Assembly: GCA_018362895.1 (NCBI GenBank)
Contig: JAHALR010000012.1
Coordinates: 1-64,000 of the forward strand
DNA length: 64,000 bases
Source of the DNA: Clostridium sp.
Lineage (GTDB): Bacteria > Cyanobacteriota > Vampirovibrionia > Gastranaerophilales > Gastranaerophilaceae
Reading direction: 5' to 3'
Made by a program: the position numbers and the translations under genes. The notes under the pieces were generated by a model. The model ran no database searches. It was not told where the DNA came from and was given only the letters and a program-made list of their open reading frames with translations. Below are positions 26,041-34,266 of the stretch, one piece after another; the stretch's first letter is position 1, and every line of letters begins with the position of its first letter.

Positions 26041-26553
26041 ATGGAAAATACAATTGATACTATTTATGACAGAAGAAGTATAAGAAAATATTTGGACAAA
26101 CCGGTCAATCCTGATCTTGTTGATGAAATAATAAGAGCGGGCATGTTTGCTCCTTCAGCATCAAATAAACAACCATGGCATTTTATTGTTTTTAATGAAA
26201 AGGATAAAATTTTAGAGTTAAAAAACCTTCATCCTTATGCAAAGACTCTTGAAACTGCACCTGTTTGTATAATGGTATGCGGGGATACTGAAAAAGAAAT
26301 GGCAAAGGGATTTTATGTTACGGACTGTTCTGCTGCTACTGAAAATATGCTTTTGGCAGCTAAGGCTCTCGGACTTGATACCTGTTGGATGGGGATTTAT
26401 CCCTGGGAAGAATTAACACAGGATTTTGCAAAATATTTAGGTCTTCCCGAAAATGTTGTGCCGTTCAATTTGATTGCGTTAGGTTATGGTGCTGTGAAAA
26501 TTGAACGACCCAGAAGATATGATTCTGAAAAAATACATTACAATAAATGGTAA
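26041..26553 (+). CDS. Nitroreductase-family flavoprotein
   Basis: 170 residues. The N-terminal RRSIRKYLDKPV (12-23) and SASNKQPWHF (FMN-binding Arg and Ser) are typical, as are AATENMLLAAKALGLDTCWMG and the ending ALGYG. It should be a homodimeric FMN enzyme using NAD(P)H. Family members reduce nitro compounds, quinones, flavins or enones; the substrate cannot be read from the sequence. It starts one base after the nitrilase stop and overlaps the HAD gene's possible first codons. Confidence 0.85.
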   Translation: MENTIDTIYDRRSIRKYLDKPVNPDLVDEIIRAGMFAPSASNKQPWHFIVFNEKDKILELKNLHPYAKTLETAPVCIMVCGDTEKEMAKGFYVTDCSAATENMLLAAKALGLDTCWMGIYPWEELTQDFAKYLGLPENVVPFNLIALGYGAVKIERPRRYDSEKIHYNKW

Positions 26554-26558
26554 GAGAA

Positions 26559-27260
26559 ATGAAATATTCAGGTATAATTTTTGATTTTAACGGAACATTA
26601 TTTTGGGATTCAAAAAAACATCTCGAAGCATGGAGAGCATATTCTAAAATCCTTCGCGGAACTCCTTTTACTGACGATGAAATGCGAAAATATATGTTTG
26701 GCAGGACTAACGAGGATATAATTGCCTATTGCATAGGTAAAAAACCTTCAAAAGAAATGGTGCAAAAATATCAGGATGAAAAAGAAGCAATCTATCGTGA
26801 TATGTGCAGAAAAGACATGGAAAATTTTAAACTTGCAAAGGGTGCGGAAGAATTTCTTGATTTTATAAAAGATAATGAAATACCTCATACAATTGCAACA
26901 ATGTCTGAAAAAAATAATGTGGATTTTTTTATAGAAGGTTTTCATCTTGAAAAATGGTTTGATATAGATAAAATTGTATACGACAATGGAGAAATACAGG
27001 GGAAACCCGCACCCGATATATATCTTCTGGCTGCTGAAAAGATAGGTTTAAAACCTAAAGACTGTATTGTTGTTGAGGATGCGTTGTCAGGAATTGAAGC
27101 AGCGTATAGGGCAGGAATCGGCAAAATTATTGCTATTGAATCTATGGATACAAAAGAAGTTTATTCAAAAGTACCTGCTGTAAATAGCATAATTGCTGAT
27201 TTTGATGAGTTTGACAGAAGTTTGTTTAGAATAAATTCAATAAGTAGAAAAGGTAGATAG
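26559..27260 (+). CDS. HAD-superfamily hydrolase, beta-phosphoglucomutase-like
   Basis: 233 residues from ATG 26559; an in-frame ATG at 26547 overlapping the nitroreductase is also possible. Motif I reads DFNGT, so the second Asp (general acid/base) is Asn; motif II is ATMSE, and motifs III and IV are GKPAPDIYL and VVEDALSGIEAA. The helical cap lies after motif I. This DxNGT variant is seen in a subgroup of HAD-IA proteins; it may still act as a phosphatase but not as a typical mutase. It ends the nitrilase-nitroreductase run. Confidence 0.78.
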   Translation: MKYSGIIFDFNGTLFWDSKKHLEAWRAYSKILRGTPFTDDEMRKYMFGRTNEDIIAYCIGKKPSKEMVQKYQDEKEAIYRDMCRKDMENFKLAKGAEEFLDFIKDNEIPHTIATMSEKNNVDFFIEGFHLEKWFDIDKIVYDNGEIQGKPAPDIYLLAAEKIGLKPKDCIVVEDALSGIEAAYRAGIGKIIAIESMDTKEVYSKVPAVNSIIADFDEFDRSLFRINSISRKGR

Positions 27261-27271
27261 GTAAGTTAGTT

Positions 27272-27895
27272 ATGAAAAATTTGAAAAACTTAATGGTTAC
27301 AATGGCTGCAATTGGAGCATTTTTATTATCTTCGATTTCTGCATACTGTGAGACGATAGCAAATGATATCCAACTGCCTGCTCCGTCTATAACTGGCGGT
27401 ATGCCTATTATGGATGCGTTAAAAAATAGAAAGTCCAGTGTTAAATTTTCAAAAGAACCAATACCTTTACAGACTCTTTCAAATTTATTGTGGGCAGCGG
27501 ACGGAGTAAATCGTCCTGACGGAAAAAGAACGGCTCCCAGTGCTTTAAATGCACAAGTTGTTACTGTTTATGCCGCATTTCCTGATGGAATATACAAATA
27601 TAATCCTCAGACTCATACTCTTACTGCATTCAGCAAAGAAGATATTAGACCAATTGTAGGCAAATATCCTTTAACACTTTTATATGTTGCAAATCTGTCA
27701 AGACAAAGTAAGTATCTGGCTTCTGTTGATGTAGGATTTATAGGACAAAATGTTTATTTATATTGTGCTGCTAATGATCTGAACACAATATTTTTATACG
27801 GAGTGAACAGCTACGCATTGAATAATAAGCTTGAGCTCAAACTTGGTGAAGAAGTGTTATTTGCTCAGGCAGTGGGTTATGCACCAGGAAAATAA
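27272..27895 (+). CDS. Exported nitroreductase-fold protein
   Basis: 207 residues. The N-terminus is a signal peptide (MKNLKNLMVTMAAIGAFLLS..., cleavage near SAYC or AYCET, about residue 25), which is unusual for a nitroreductase. The mature part keeps the family pattern: DALKNRKSSVKFSKEPIP, LLWAADGVNRPDG...TAPSALNAQ, VDVGFIGQNVYLYCAANDL, and the end AQAVGYAPG. It resembles the SagB/periplasmic group in anaerobes. The substrate is unknown. It follows the HAD gene by 11 bases and may be in the same operon. Confidence 0.78.
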   Translation: MKNLKNLMVTMAAIGAFLLSSISAYCETIANDIQLPAPSITGGMPIMDALKNRKSSVKFSKEPIPLQTLSNLLWAADGVNRPDGKRTAPSALNAQVVTVYAAFPDGIYKYNPQTHTLTAFSKEDIRPIVGKYPLTLLYVANLSRQSKYLASVDVGFIGQNVYLYCAANDLNTIFLYGVNSYALNNKLELKLGEEVLFAQAVGYAPGK

Positions 27896-27969
27896 TACGA
27901 AAAAATCTCATCTAAATTATTTTAATGAATTTTTATAAACATTTGTTGACTTGAATAAAAAAAAGAATT

Positions 27970-28075
27970 AACATGATAAAACCACATAAGGAAAGCATGG
28001 GTGAAAATCCCTCACTGGTCCGCAGCCGTTATAGTCGGAATGCTTATATGGTATGTATTACTTCGAGACAAGGAG
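27970..28075 (+). promoter_or_regulatory. Cobalamin riboswitch upstream of nrdD
   Basis: The 5' leader holds the conserved core of a cobalamin riboswitch: AAGGAAA at 27988-27994, GGGTGAAAATCCC (27999-28011), then TGGTCCGCAGCCGTTATAGT and CGGAATGC up to 28043. GCAT (27995-27998) can pair with ATGC (28040-28043). A B12-box-like CTTCGAGACAAGG (28061-28073) overlaps the ribosome-binding site AAGGAGA (28069-28075), suggesting control of translation. An open frame runs through the element from GTG 28001, but it is an artefact. It should switch off the B12-independent reductase when B12 is present. Boundaries are approximate. Confidence 0.75.
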
Positions 28076-28081
28076 ATTTTT

Positions 28082-30019
28082 ATGGGATTTACTCACACAC
28101 CTCGTTCGTCTTCAAAAATTGAAGACAGAATTTTGAAGCTTGCATCCAAGAATGCAACAGATCCTCGTGTTACAAATTATGCATCCAAAAATACGGACAA
28201 TACAAAAGATGTTCTAAATCTTAATGTTGATAAAAATGTAAAACTTGTTGATGATTATTTGAAAAGGCTTGATTGGCAGGTTGCAGAAAACTCAAACATG
28301 ACATATTCTATTCAGGGTTTGAACAATTATCTTTCTTCTGCAATCAGCAAAAATTATTGGCTTAATAAAATATATTCACCTCAGATAAAACAGGCCCATG
28401 AAAATGGCGACATACATATTCATGATTTGAATATGATTTCAACATATTGTGTAGGCTGGGATTTAAAAGATCTTTTAATGGAAGGATTTACCGGTGTAAG
28501 CGGAAAAGTAAAATGCGCACCACCGAAACATTTCAGAACTGCACTCGGTCAAATGGTAAATTTCCTTTATACTATGCAGGGCGAGTCTGCCGGAGCACAA
28601 GCATTCTCAAATTTTGATACGCTTTTGGCTCCTTTTGTCAGATATGACAAATTGGACTATTCTCAAATAAAACAAGCTATGCAGGAATTTGTCTTTAACC
28701 TTAATGTTCCGACAAGAACAGGGTTTCAAACTCCTTTTACCAATATAACAATGGATCTCGTAGTTCCTTCATATTATGCAGATGCACCTGTTATAATCGG
28801 CGGTGAGTTAATGGAAGAGACCTACAAAGAATTCCAAAATGAGATGAACCTCATTAACAGAGCTTATTTTGAAGTCATGATGCAAGGTGACTACACCGGC
28901 AAAGTCTTTACTTTCCCTATTCCAACTTACAATATTACAAAAGATTTTGACTGGGATAATCCTGAGCTTGAAGGGTTGTGGGAGATGACGGCAAAATATG
29001 GTATTCCTTATTTTTCTAACTTTATTAACTCTGATATGAGCCCTGAAGATGCAAGATCTATGTGTTGTCGTTTGAGAATTGATAACAGAGAACTTGAATA
29101 TAGAGGCGGCGGCTTGTTCGGCTCAAATCCTCTTACCGGTTCTGTTGGTGTTGTTACAGTTAATCTTCCGAGAATCGGTTATCTTGCTAATTCTGAAGCT
29201 GAATTTTTTCAAATGCTTTGCGCAAACATGGAACTTGCTAAAGAAAGCCTCGAGGTAAAAAGAAAAGTTATTGAAGAATATACTGACAAAAACCTTTACC
29301 CTTATACAAAATTTTATCTTAGAGACATAAAAGCCAGATATGGTGTTTATTGGAAGAATCATTTCTCTACAATAGGCTTGGTTGGAATGAATGAGGCTTG
29401 CTTGAATCTTTTGAATAAAGATATTGCATCAAAAGAAGGCAAAGAATTTGCTTTAAAAGTTATGGATTATATGCGTAACATGATTTCTAATTTTCAGAAA
29501 GAAACAGGTCATAATTATAATCTGGAAGCTACACCTGCTGAGGGAACATCATATAGGCTTGCTCGTTTGGACAAACAAAAATTTGATGATGTAAAATGTG
29601 CAAACCAATTTGAATATGAACAAGGGGCAAAACCTTTCTATACAAACTCTACCCAGCTTCCGGTAAACTATACAGATGATATTTTTGAACTACTTGATCA
29701 TCAGGATGATATTCAGACAAAATATACAGGAGGAACAGTTGTTCATATATTTGCAGGTGAAAGAGTATACGATACTTCAGTAATTAAAAATCTTGTCAAA
29801 AAAGTATGCGAAAATTATAGAATTCCGTACTTTACTTTCTCACCAACATTTAGCATCTGCCCAAATCATGGATATGTTGCAGGAGAACATTTCAACTGTC
29901 CTGACTGTGGTGAAAGCTGTGAGGTCTTTTCAAGAGTAGTTGGCTACATCAGTCCTGTAAATCAATGGAATGAAGGTAAGTCAGAAGAATTCAAAATGAG
30001 AAAGACTTTTTCTATATAA
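28082..30019 (+). CDS. nrdD: Anaerobic ribonucleoside-triphosphate reductase, class III
   Basis: 645 residues from ATG 28082, chosen because AAGGAGA lies 6 bases upstream and because sequence before it is the riboswitch. Glycyl-radical enzyme that makes dNTPs without oxygen, using formate or a thiol system. The C-terminal glycyl radical loop is RVVGYISPVNQWN, preceded by the zinc site (CPNHGYV...CPDCGESC). MCCRLRIDNRE holds likely active-site Cys. The N-terminal ATP cone seems short or absent. nrdG follows by 3 bases. Confidence 0.93.
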   Translation: MGFTHTPRSSSKIEDRILKLASKNATDPRVTNYASKNTDNTKDVLNLNVDKNVKLVDDYLKRLDWQVAENSNMTYSIQGLNNYLSSAISKNYWLNKIYSPQIKQAHENGDIHIHDLNMISTYCVGWDLKDLLMEGFTGVSGKVKCAPPKHFRTALGQMVNFLYTMQGESAGAQAFSNFDTLLAPFVRYDKLDYSQIKQAMQEFVFNLNVPTRTGFQTPFTNITMDLVVPSYYADAPVIIGGELMEETYKEFQNEMNLINRAYFEVMMQGDYTGKVFTFPIPTYNITKDFDWDNPELEGLWEMTAKYGIPYFSNFINSDMSPEDARSMCCRLRIDNRELEYRGGGLFGSNPLTGSVGVVTVNLPRIGYLANSEAEFFQMLCANMELAKESLEVKRKVIEEYTDKNLYPYTKFYLRDIKARYGVYWKNHFSTIGLVGMNEACLNLLNKDIASKEGKEFALKVMDYMRNMISNFQKETGHNYNLEATPAEGTSYRLARLDKQKFDDVKCANQFEYEQGAKPFYTNSTQLPVNYTDDIFELLDHQDDIQTKYTGGTVVHIFAGERVYDTSVIKNLVKKVCENYRIPYFTFSPTFSICPNHGYVAGEHFNCPDCGESCEVFSRVVGYISPVNQWNEGKSEEFKMRKTFSI

Positions 30020-30022
30020 ACT

Positions 30023-30712
30023 ATGAATATTGCAGGTTTACAAAAGTCTTCTTTATTGGACTATCCATCTAAAATTGCGGCTGTGGTTTTTACTTTGGGC
30101 TGCAATTTCAGATGTCCTTATTGTCACAATCCGAACTTGATTACAGCAGTTTCGTCTGAAAAATTACTGGATGAGGCTGCTGTTTTTGATTTCTTATCCT
30201 TGAGAAAAGGTAAGCTGGATGCTGTTGTTGTTTCTGGTGGTGAACCCACGCTTCAAAGCGATTTGGAAAACTTTTTTGTCAAACTTAAAAAACTCGGCTT
30301 TTTAACAAAGCTGGATACAAACGGTACTAATCCGGAGACTGTTCAAAATTTAATTGATAAACATCTTGTGGATTATATTGCGATGGATATAAAAGCTCCA
30401 CTAGAGAAGTATGAAGAAATTACCGGAAGAAAAACAGATGTTGAAAAAATAGAGAAATCTATAAATTTGATTGCTGAATCAGGTGTGGACTATGAATTTC
30501 GAACAACAGTAGTTCGATCACAGCTGAGTTATGAGGATTTTTATCAGATATCAAAGATGCTTAATGGAACAATGAAATATTATCTTCAAAAATTTAAACC
30601 TATGATTACTCTTGATTGTGCATTTAAAAAAGAAGAGACTTATACAGACGAAGAATTTCTTGAAATAAAAGAAATTATGCAAAAAAACATATCTAATGTG
30701 TTTATACGATAA
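30023..30712 (+). CDS. nrdG: Anaerobic ribonucleotide reductase activating protein
   Basis: 229 residues. Radical SAM enzyme that generates the glycyl radical on NrdD. The 4Fe-4S ligands are C27-x3-C31-x2-C34 (GCNFRCPYCHN), with VSGGEPTLQ for SAM. The N-terminal GLQKSSLLDYPSKI is common to NrdG-type activases. It directly follows nrdD, so the riboswitch controls both. Confidence 0.9.
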   Translation: MNIAGLQKSSLLDYPSKIAAVVFTLGCNFRCPYCHNPNLITAVSSEKLLDEAAVFDFLSLRKGKLDAVVVSGGEPTLQSDLENFFVKLKKLGFLTKLDTNGTNPETVQNLIDKHLVDYIAMDIKAPLEKYEEITGRKTDVEKIEKSINLIAESGVDYEFRTTVVRSQLSYEDFYQISKMLNGTMKYYLQKFKPMITLDCAFKKEETYTDEEFLEIKEIMQKNISNVFIR

Positions 30713-30760
30713 AAGTAAGATTCTTTGAAAAAAAATAAAATTTATGCTAACTTTTGTAAT

Positions 30761-31417
30761 ATGAAAAGTATAAAATATTTTTTAATAATATTTTTCTTTG
30801 TTCTGTTTTGTTCTCCTGTATTGGCTGATGTTATGCCTTATTATACAGGTGCAATAAGCAAAGAAACTATTGGTTTTTTACATGTACCCAAAAAGTTTAA
30901 TCTTTATCTTTATCCGAGAGAAGATTCTCAAATTGTCGACACTATAAGCTGGAATCAATATGAGGTAAGCACCAGAAGCAGAAAAATGGAACCTTCTGAA
31001 ATGTTTGTCTCCCTAGTGGAGAAAAACAAATATGCCTTTTGTATGGTTATAGATGAACAGGATGACTGGTACAAGATTGTTTATGACAAACTTCATAACA
31101 AATCAGGCTGGATAAAACCTGCTGCTTCAGAAGACTTTTGGGGGCTTCGTGATTTTTATTCATTCTACGGAAAAAAATACGGTCTTTATTATATGAAAAA
31201 TGTAGATTATCGAAAACGAGGAATATACAGCGGGGCTGAACTCAATTCCCAAAAACTCGGTAGTTTTACGTTGATAAAGACAATCAGGTTAAATAAGGTT
31301 AGTGGTAATTTCGCTCTGGTTACTGTTGTAGATTTTGATAAACTTCCAAAAATCGGCTATATTCAGTGGAGAGAACCTGATGGAACAATTTTGATATTTC
31401 CAAAATTAGATTTATAA
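30761..31417 (+). CDS. Exported SH3-like domain protein, unknown
   Basis: 218 residues from ATG 30761. MKSIKYFLIIFFFVLFCSP with LADVM is a signal peptide (cleavage after about residue 22), which argues against the in-frame TTG 12 codons upstream. The mature part has strand-rich stretches that look like bacterial SH3 repeats (LHVPKKFNLYLYPREDSQIV, CMVIDEQDDWYKIVY, NKSGWIKP). It probably binds envelope material in the periplasm. No catalytic motif. It follows nrdG by 48 bases, with a terminator after it. Confidence 0.65.
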   Translation: MKSIKYFLIIFFFVLFCSPVLADVMPYYTGAISKETIGFLHVPKKFNLYLYPREDSQIVDTISWNQYEVSTRSRKMEPSEMFVSLVEKNKYAFCMVIDEQDDWYKIVYDKLHNKSGWIKPAASEDFWGLRDFYSFYGKKYGLYYMKNVDYRKRGIYSGAELNSQKLGSFTLIKTIRLNKVSGNFALVTVVDFDKLPKIGYIQWREPDGTILIFPKLDL

Positions 31418-31450
31418 AAAAACGGCTTTTAAATTTTAAAAGCCGTTTTT
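31416..31450. terminator. Bidirectional terminator, SH3-like gene / map
   Basis: AAAAAACGGCTTTTAAA paired with TTTAAAAGCCGTTTTT between convergent genes; long, almost perfect stem. Confidence 0.87.
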
Positions 31451-31453
31451 AGG

Positions 31454-32206
31454 TTATGAAAGTTTTGTTAAAATTTCAGGCTCACCGTCCGTTACATGAA
31501 TTGTATGTTCAAAGTGAGCGGAAGGCTTTCCGTCGTTGGTAACAACTGTCCAGTCGTCTTCAAGTGTATGAACGTCATCACAGCCTAGGTTTAACATAGG
31601 CTCGATAGCTATTGTCATACCAGACTTAAGAATAAACTTGTTGCCGACTCTGTAATTGAAAACAAACGGCTCTTCATGCATTGCATGACCTACACCATGA
31701 CCACCGTATTGACGAACAATACCAAGACCTTTTTCATTGGCAACATCTTCAACGGCTCCTGAAACTTCTTCAAGAGGGTTGTTGTCTCTCATTTTGTCAA
31801 TTGCTGCAAATAAAGAGCGCTCTGTTGTTTCAAGAAGCATTTTGCATTCATCTGAAATTTGCCCGACAGGGTATGTCCAGGCGCCGTCACCAACCAGACC
31901 TCTGTAAGTCGCTCCTACATCGATGCTTACAATGTCACCCTCTTTAAGTATGCAGGTTTCACGCGGAATGCCGTGTACAACTTCTCCATTAACAGAGGCA
32001 CATATTGCGGCAGGAAACCCGTTGTATCCCAAAAAAGTCGGTATACATTTGTTTTCTTTGATGATTTTTCTGGCTGCATCATCTAGATATTTTGTTGAGA
32101 TACCCGGTTCAATGATTCTTCTCATTTCTTGATGAACGAGGGCAACAACGTTGCCCGCTTCTTTCATAAGTTTTATTTCTTCTCTTGATTTTTTATGAAC
32201 TGACAT
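31454..32206 (-). CDS. map: Methionine aminopeptidase type I
   Basis: 250 residues. Removes the initiator Met from new proteins. Metal ligands are visible: Asp in SIDVGATYRGLVGDGAWT (two Asp), His in YGGHGVGHAMHEEP, Glu in IEPML, Glu in HFEHT. It lacks an N-terminal zinc extension. It lies 15 bases after adk, the usual adk-map order, but secY and the ribosomal-protein genes that normally precede them are missing here. Confidence 0.95.
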   Translation of the reverse strand: MSVHKKSREEIKLMKEAGNVVALVHQEMRRIIEPGISTKYLDDAARKIIKENKCIPTFLGYNGFPAAICASVNGEVVHGIPRETCILKEGDIVSIDVGATYRGLVGDGAWTYPVGQISDECKMLLETTERSLFAAIDKMRDNNPLEEVSGAVEDVANEKGLGIVRQYGGHGVGHAMHEEPFVFNYRVGNKFILKSGMTIAIEPMLNLGCDDVHTLEDDWTVVTNDGKPSAHFEHTIHVTDGEPEILTKLS

Positions 32207-32221
32207 TTTATCACTTCTTTC

Positions 32222-32875
32222 TTAGATAACTTCTTTTAATTTTGCATAAATTTCATCAACAGAACCGGTTGCATCAATTTTTGTCAAAATATTTCTGTTT
32301 TCATAAAAATCTATAAGAGGTGCTGTTTGTTTGAAATATGTGTCAAATCTATTCTTTGCAATTTCTTCGGTGTCATCTTTTCTTTGGATAAGTTCTGCAC
32401 CGCATGCATCACAGATGCCTTCCTGTTTTATAGGCATAGTTTTTAGATTGTAGATTGCTCCGCATTTGGGGCAAGAACGTCTGTAAATAATTCTTTCCAT
32501 AAGATTTTCGATTGGCACATCAAAATAAATTACTTTGGTTGAAACTTCTTTTCCTTCATCTATTTCTTTTAACATATCGTCGAGCATATTTGCCTGTTCA
32601 ATGCTTCTTGGAAAACCGTCAAGTATAAATCCTTTTTGAACATCGTCTTGTGACAGTCTGTCTTTTATAATCTGAGCTACTACTTCAACAGGGACGAGTG
32701 CACCTTTTTCCACATAGTCTTTTGCAATTTTTCCTGCTTCTGTTCCTTTAGCCATTGCTTCTCTGAGTAAAGAACCGGTATCAACATGGACAAAACCTGT
32801 TTCAGCTGCAAGTTTTTTTGTTTGTGTGCCTTTACCGCTGGCAGGCGGCCCCATAAAAATTAATTCTTTTTTCAT
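32222..32875 (-). CDS. adk: Adenylate kinase
   Basis: 217 residues from ATG 32875, where MKKELIFMGPPASGKGTQ begins; upstream codons are spurious. The P-loop is GPPASGKGTQ, then VHVDTGSLLR, FPRSIEQA and a long lid with a four-Cys zinc site (CPKCGAIY...CDACG). The zinc lid is common in Gram-positives and some other phyla. It interconverts ATP, ADP and AMP. Operon adk-map. Confidence 0.94.
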   Translation of the reverse strand: MKKELIFMGPPASGKGTQTKKLAAETGFVHVDTGSLLREAMAKGTEAGKIAKDYVEKGALVPVEVVAQIIKDRLSQDDVQKGFILDGFPRSIEQANMLDDMLKEIDEGKEVSTKVIYFDVPIENLMERIIYRRSCPKCGAIYNLKTMPIKQEGICDACGAELIQRKDDTEEIAKNRFDTYFKQTAPLIDFYENRNILTKIDATGSVDEIYAKLKEVI

Positions 32876-33072
32876 AAACTCGTACCTTTTCTTTGTCTTG
32901 AAATTTTCCTTTTGTGCTTTTTGCTGTAATTTGCAGCAAGAACTTAATAATTTTAGCACGTTAAAAAGAGAGATACAAGAAACACTACATGTATAACATG
33001 TGTATATAAAAAATATATTTAGTTTTGTAAAACTTATTCAAATTACACTTCATGTATTAATGAAAAAAAACT

Positions 33073-33141
33073 ATACTTAAGTTGTAGGGATTGTTGTATA
33101 TTCCTGATTTTATCTATTGTCTAAACATACAACTAAAGTAT
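33073..33141 (+). promoter_or_regulatory. Paired inverted motif upstream of flagellin 1
   Basis: ATACTTAAGTTGTAG (33073-33087) is repeated in inverted form as ATACAACTAAAGTAT (33127-33141), 13 of 15 positions matching. The same motif recurs before flagellin 2. It looks like an operator or activator site. The intervening AT-rich DNA contains no clear sigma-28 promoter. The rest of the 318-base adk/flagellin gap holds only AT-rich DNA and the leader hairpin. Confidence 0.4.
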
Positions 33142-33148
33142 CGTCAAT

Positions 33149-33164
33149 GCTTCTGAAAAGAAGC
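33149..33164 (+). promoter_or_regulatory. GAAA-loop hairpin in the flagellin 1 leader
   Basis: GCTTCT-GAAA-AGAAGC, a perfect 6-bp stem with a GNRA tetraloop 30 bases before the start codon of flagellin 1. It may stabilise the mRNA or take part in translation control. Confidence 0.4.
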
Positions 33165-33193
33165 AGCACCTATTTATTGGAAAAGGGACCATT

Positions 33194-34078
33194 ATGCCTA
33201 TTATCATTAATACAAGCGTTTCGTCGCTGGTTGCACAAAATGCATTGACCAGAGCAACATGGAATTTGAGTACCAGTTTGGAAAGATTATCAACAGGTAA
33301 CAGAATAAATTCTGCTGCTGATGATCCTGCCGGTTCTTATTATGCAGCAAGATTGAATGCAAAAATCAGAGGGTCAAATGTTGCATATCAAAATGTTCAG
33401 GCCGGCAATAATATGATTACTGCTGCTGCTGGTGATCTTGAATCTATTAATGATCAGCTTGAAAGGATTAAAGATCTGGCAACTCAATATTCTAATGATT
33501 CACTCACAGAAGAACAACAAAAGGCTATTAAAAAAGAGGTGCAGCAAAGAGTCGATGAGATTAACAGAATTGCTGAAGAATCCGATTTTAATGACTTGAA
33601 ACTGCTTGATGGTTCAAGAGGCTCTGTTCGTCTTCAGATTGGTTCTGAATCAGATGCAGCGACAAATTCGCTTACTGTCGATGATGTATTTTTGAATGCA
33701 TCAACAGGACAGGACGGAATAAAACTTTTTGGCAGCGGTGCTGACCAGTTTGCTGATGTAGAAGCAGCGTTCAAAGATGCTGATACAGCAGCAAAATTCA
33801 TAGATATTGTTCAGGCTTCTGCGGATATTGTTACTGAACGTATTTCTAATGCAGGAATATGGCAGAGCAGACTTTCTTCGATTAGCGATTTGCTTATGAC
33901 TCAAAACGAAAATATGGCATCTGCTTATTCTACTGTTATGGATACTGATATAGCTGCCGAAACTGCAAATTATACAAAAAATCAACTTCTCCAACAAACT
34001 GCATCTGCAATGGTGTCTCAAGCAAACCAGATATCGGGTGTGCTTGCTTTAAAATTAGTTAATGCTGCAGTTGGATAA
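33194..34078 (+). CDS. fliC: Flagellin 1 (divergent)
   Basis: 294 residues with only the conserved N- and C-terminal coiled-coil (D0/D1) parts. The N-terminus has NTSVSSLVAQNALTRATWNL and LERLSTGNRINSAADDPAG, the C-terminus TDIAAETANYTKNQLLQQTASAMVSQANQ. It differs from the other three flagellins, e.g. KDLATQ where others have RIRDL. No variable outer domain. Exported through the flagellar channel without a signal peptide and polymerised into the filament. AAGGGACC precedes the ATG. Confidence 0.9.
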   Translation: MPIIINTSVSSLVAQNALTRATWNLSTSLERLSTGNRINSAADDPAGSYYAARLNAKIRGSNVAYQNVQAGNNMITAAAGDLESINDQLERIKDLATQYSNDSLTEEQQKAIKKEVQQRVDEINRIAEESDFNDLKLLDGSRGSVRLQIGSESDAATNSLTVDDVFLNASTGQDGIKLFGSGADQFADVEAAFKDADTAAKFIDIVQASADIVTERISNAGIWQSRLSSISDLLMTQNENMASAYSTVMDTDIAAETANYTKNQLLQQTASAMVSQANQISGVLALKLVNAAVG

Positions 34079-34104
34079 ACTTTGATAAAAAAGTATAGCT
34101 TTTT

Positions 34105-34173
34105 ATACTCAAGTTGTGTTTTTATACAAAAATTTCGCATTTTTCATACTTAAGTTGTAGGAATTTACAACTT
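34105..34173 (+). promoter_or_regulatory. Repeated dyad motif before flagellin 2
   Basis: ATACTCAAGTTGTG (34105-34118) and ATACTTAAGTTGTAG (34146-34160) copy the motif upstream of flagellin 1. The second forms a perfect 8-bp dyad, AAGTTGTA (34152-34159) and TACAACTT (34166-34173), with a 6-base spacer. It is a plausible protein-binding site shared by the flagellin genes. Confidence 0.45.
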
Positions 34174-34222
34174 TATATGAATTACGTCTCGAAGTTTAAT
34201 ACTTTAATATGAGAATACATTA

Positions 34223-34259
34223 ACAGGGATGTAATAAATAAGGATATGCGAAAGGAGAG
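34223..34259 (+). repeat. Flagellin leader element, copy A
   Basis: Leader ACAGGGATGTAA...AAGGATATGCGAAAGGAGA just before flagellin 2, shared almost base for base with copy B before flagellin 4 (36177-36209). It contains the ribosome-binding site and a second AGGA, so it may be a target for translational control. Confidence 0.55.
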
Positions 34260-34266
34260 ATAATGC

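Noticed and set aside
28001..28081. N-terminal extension of NrdD (VKIPHWSAAVIVG...)
   Set aside because: It is the translated core of the cobalamin riboswitch. A strong ribosome-binding site (AAGGAGA) precedes ATG 28082, where the NrdD sequence starts.
34092..34109. AGTATA/TATACT stem after flagellin 1 as terminator
   Set aside because: The stem is short and AT-only with no clean T run; flagellin 1 may read through to flagellin 2.
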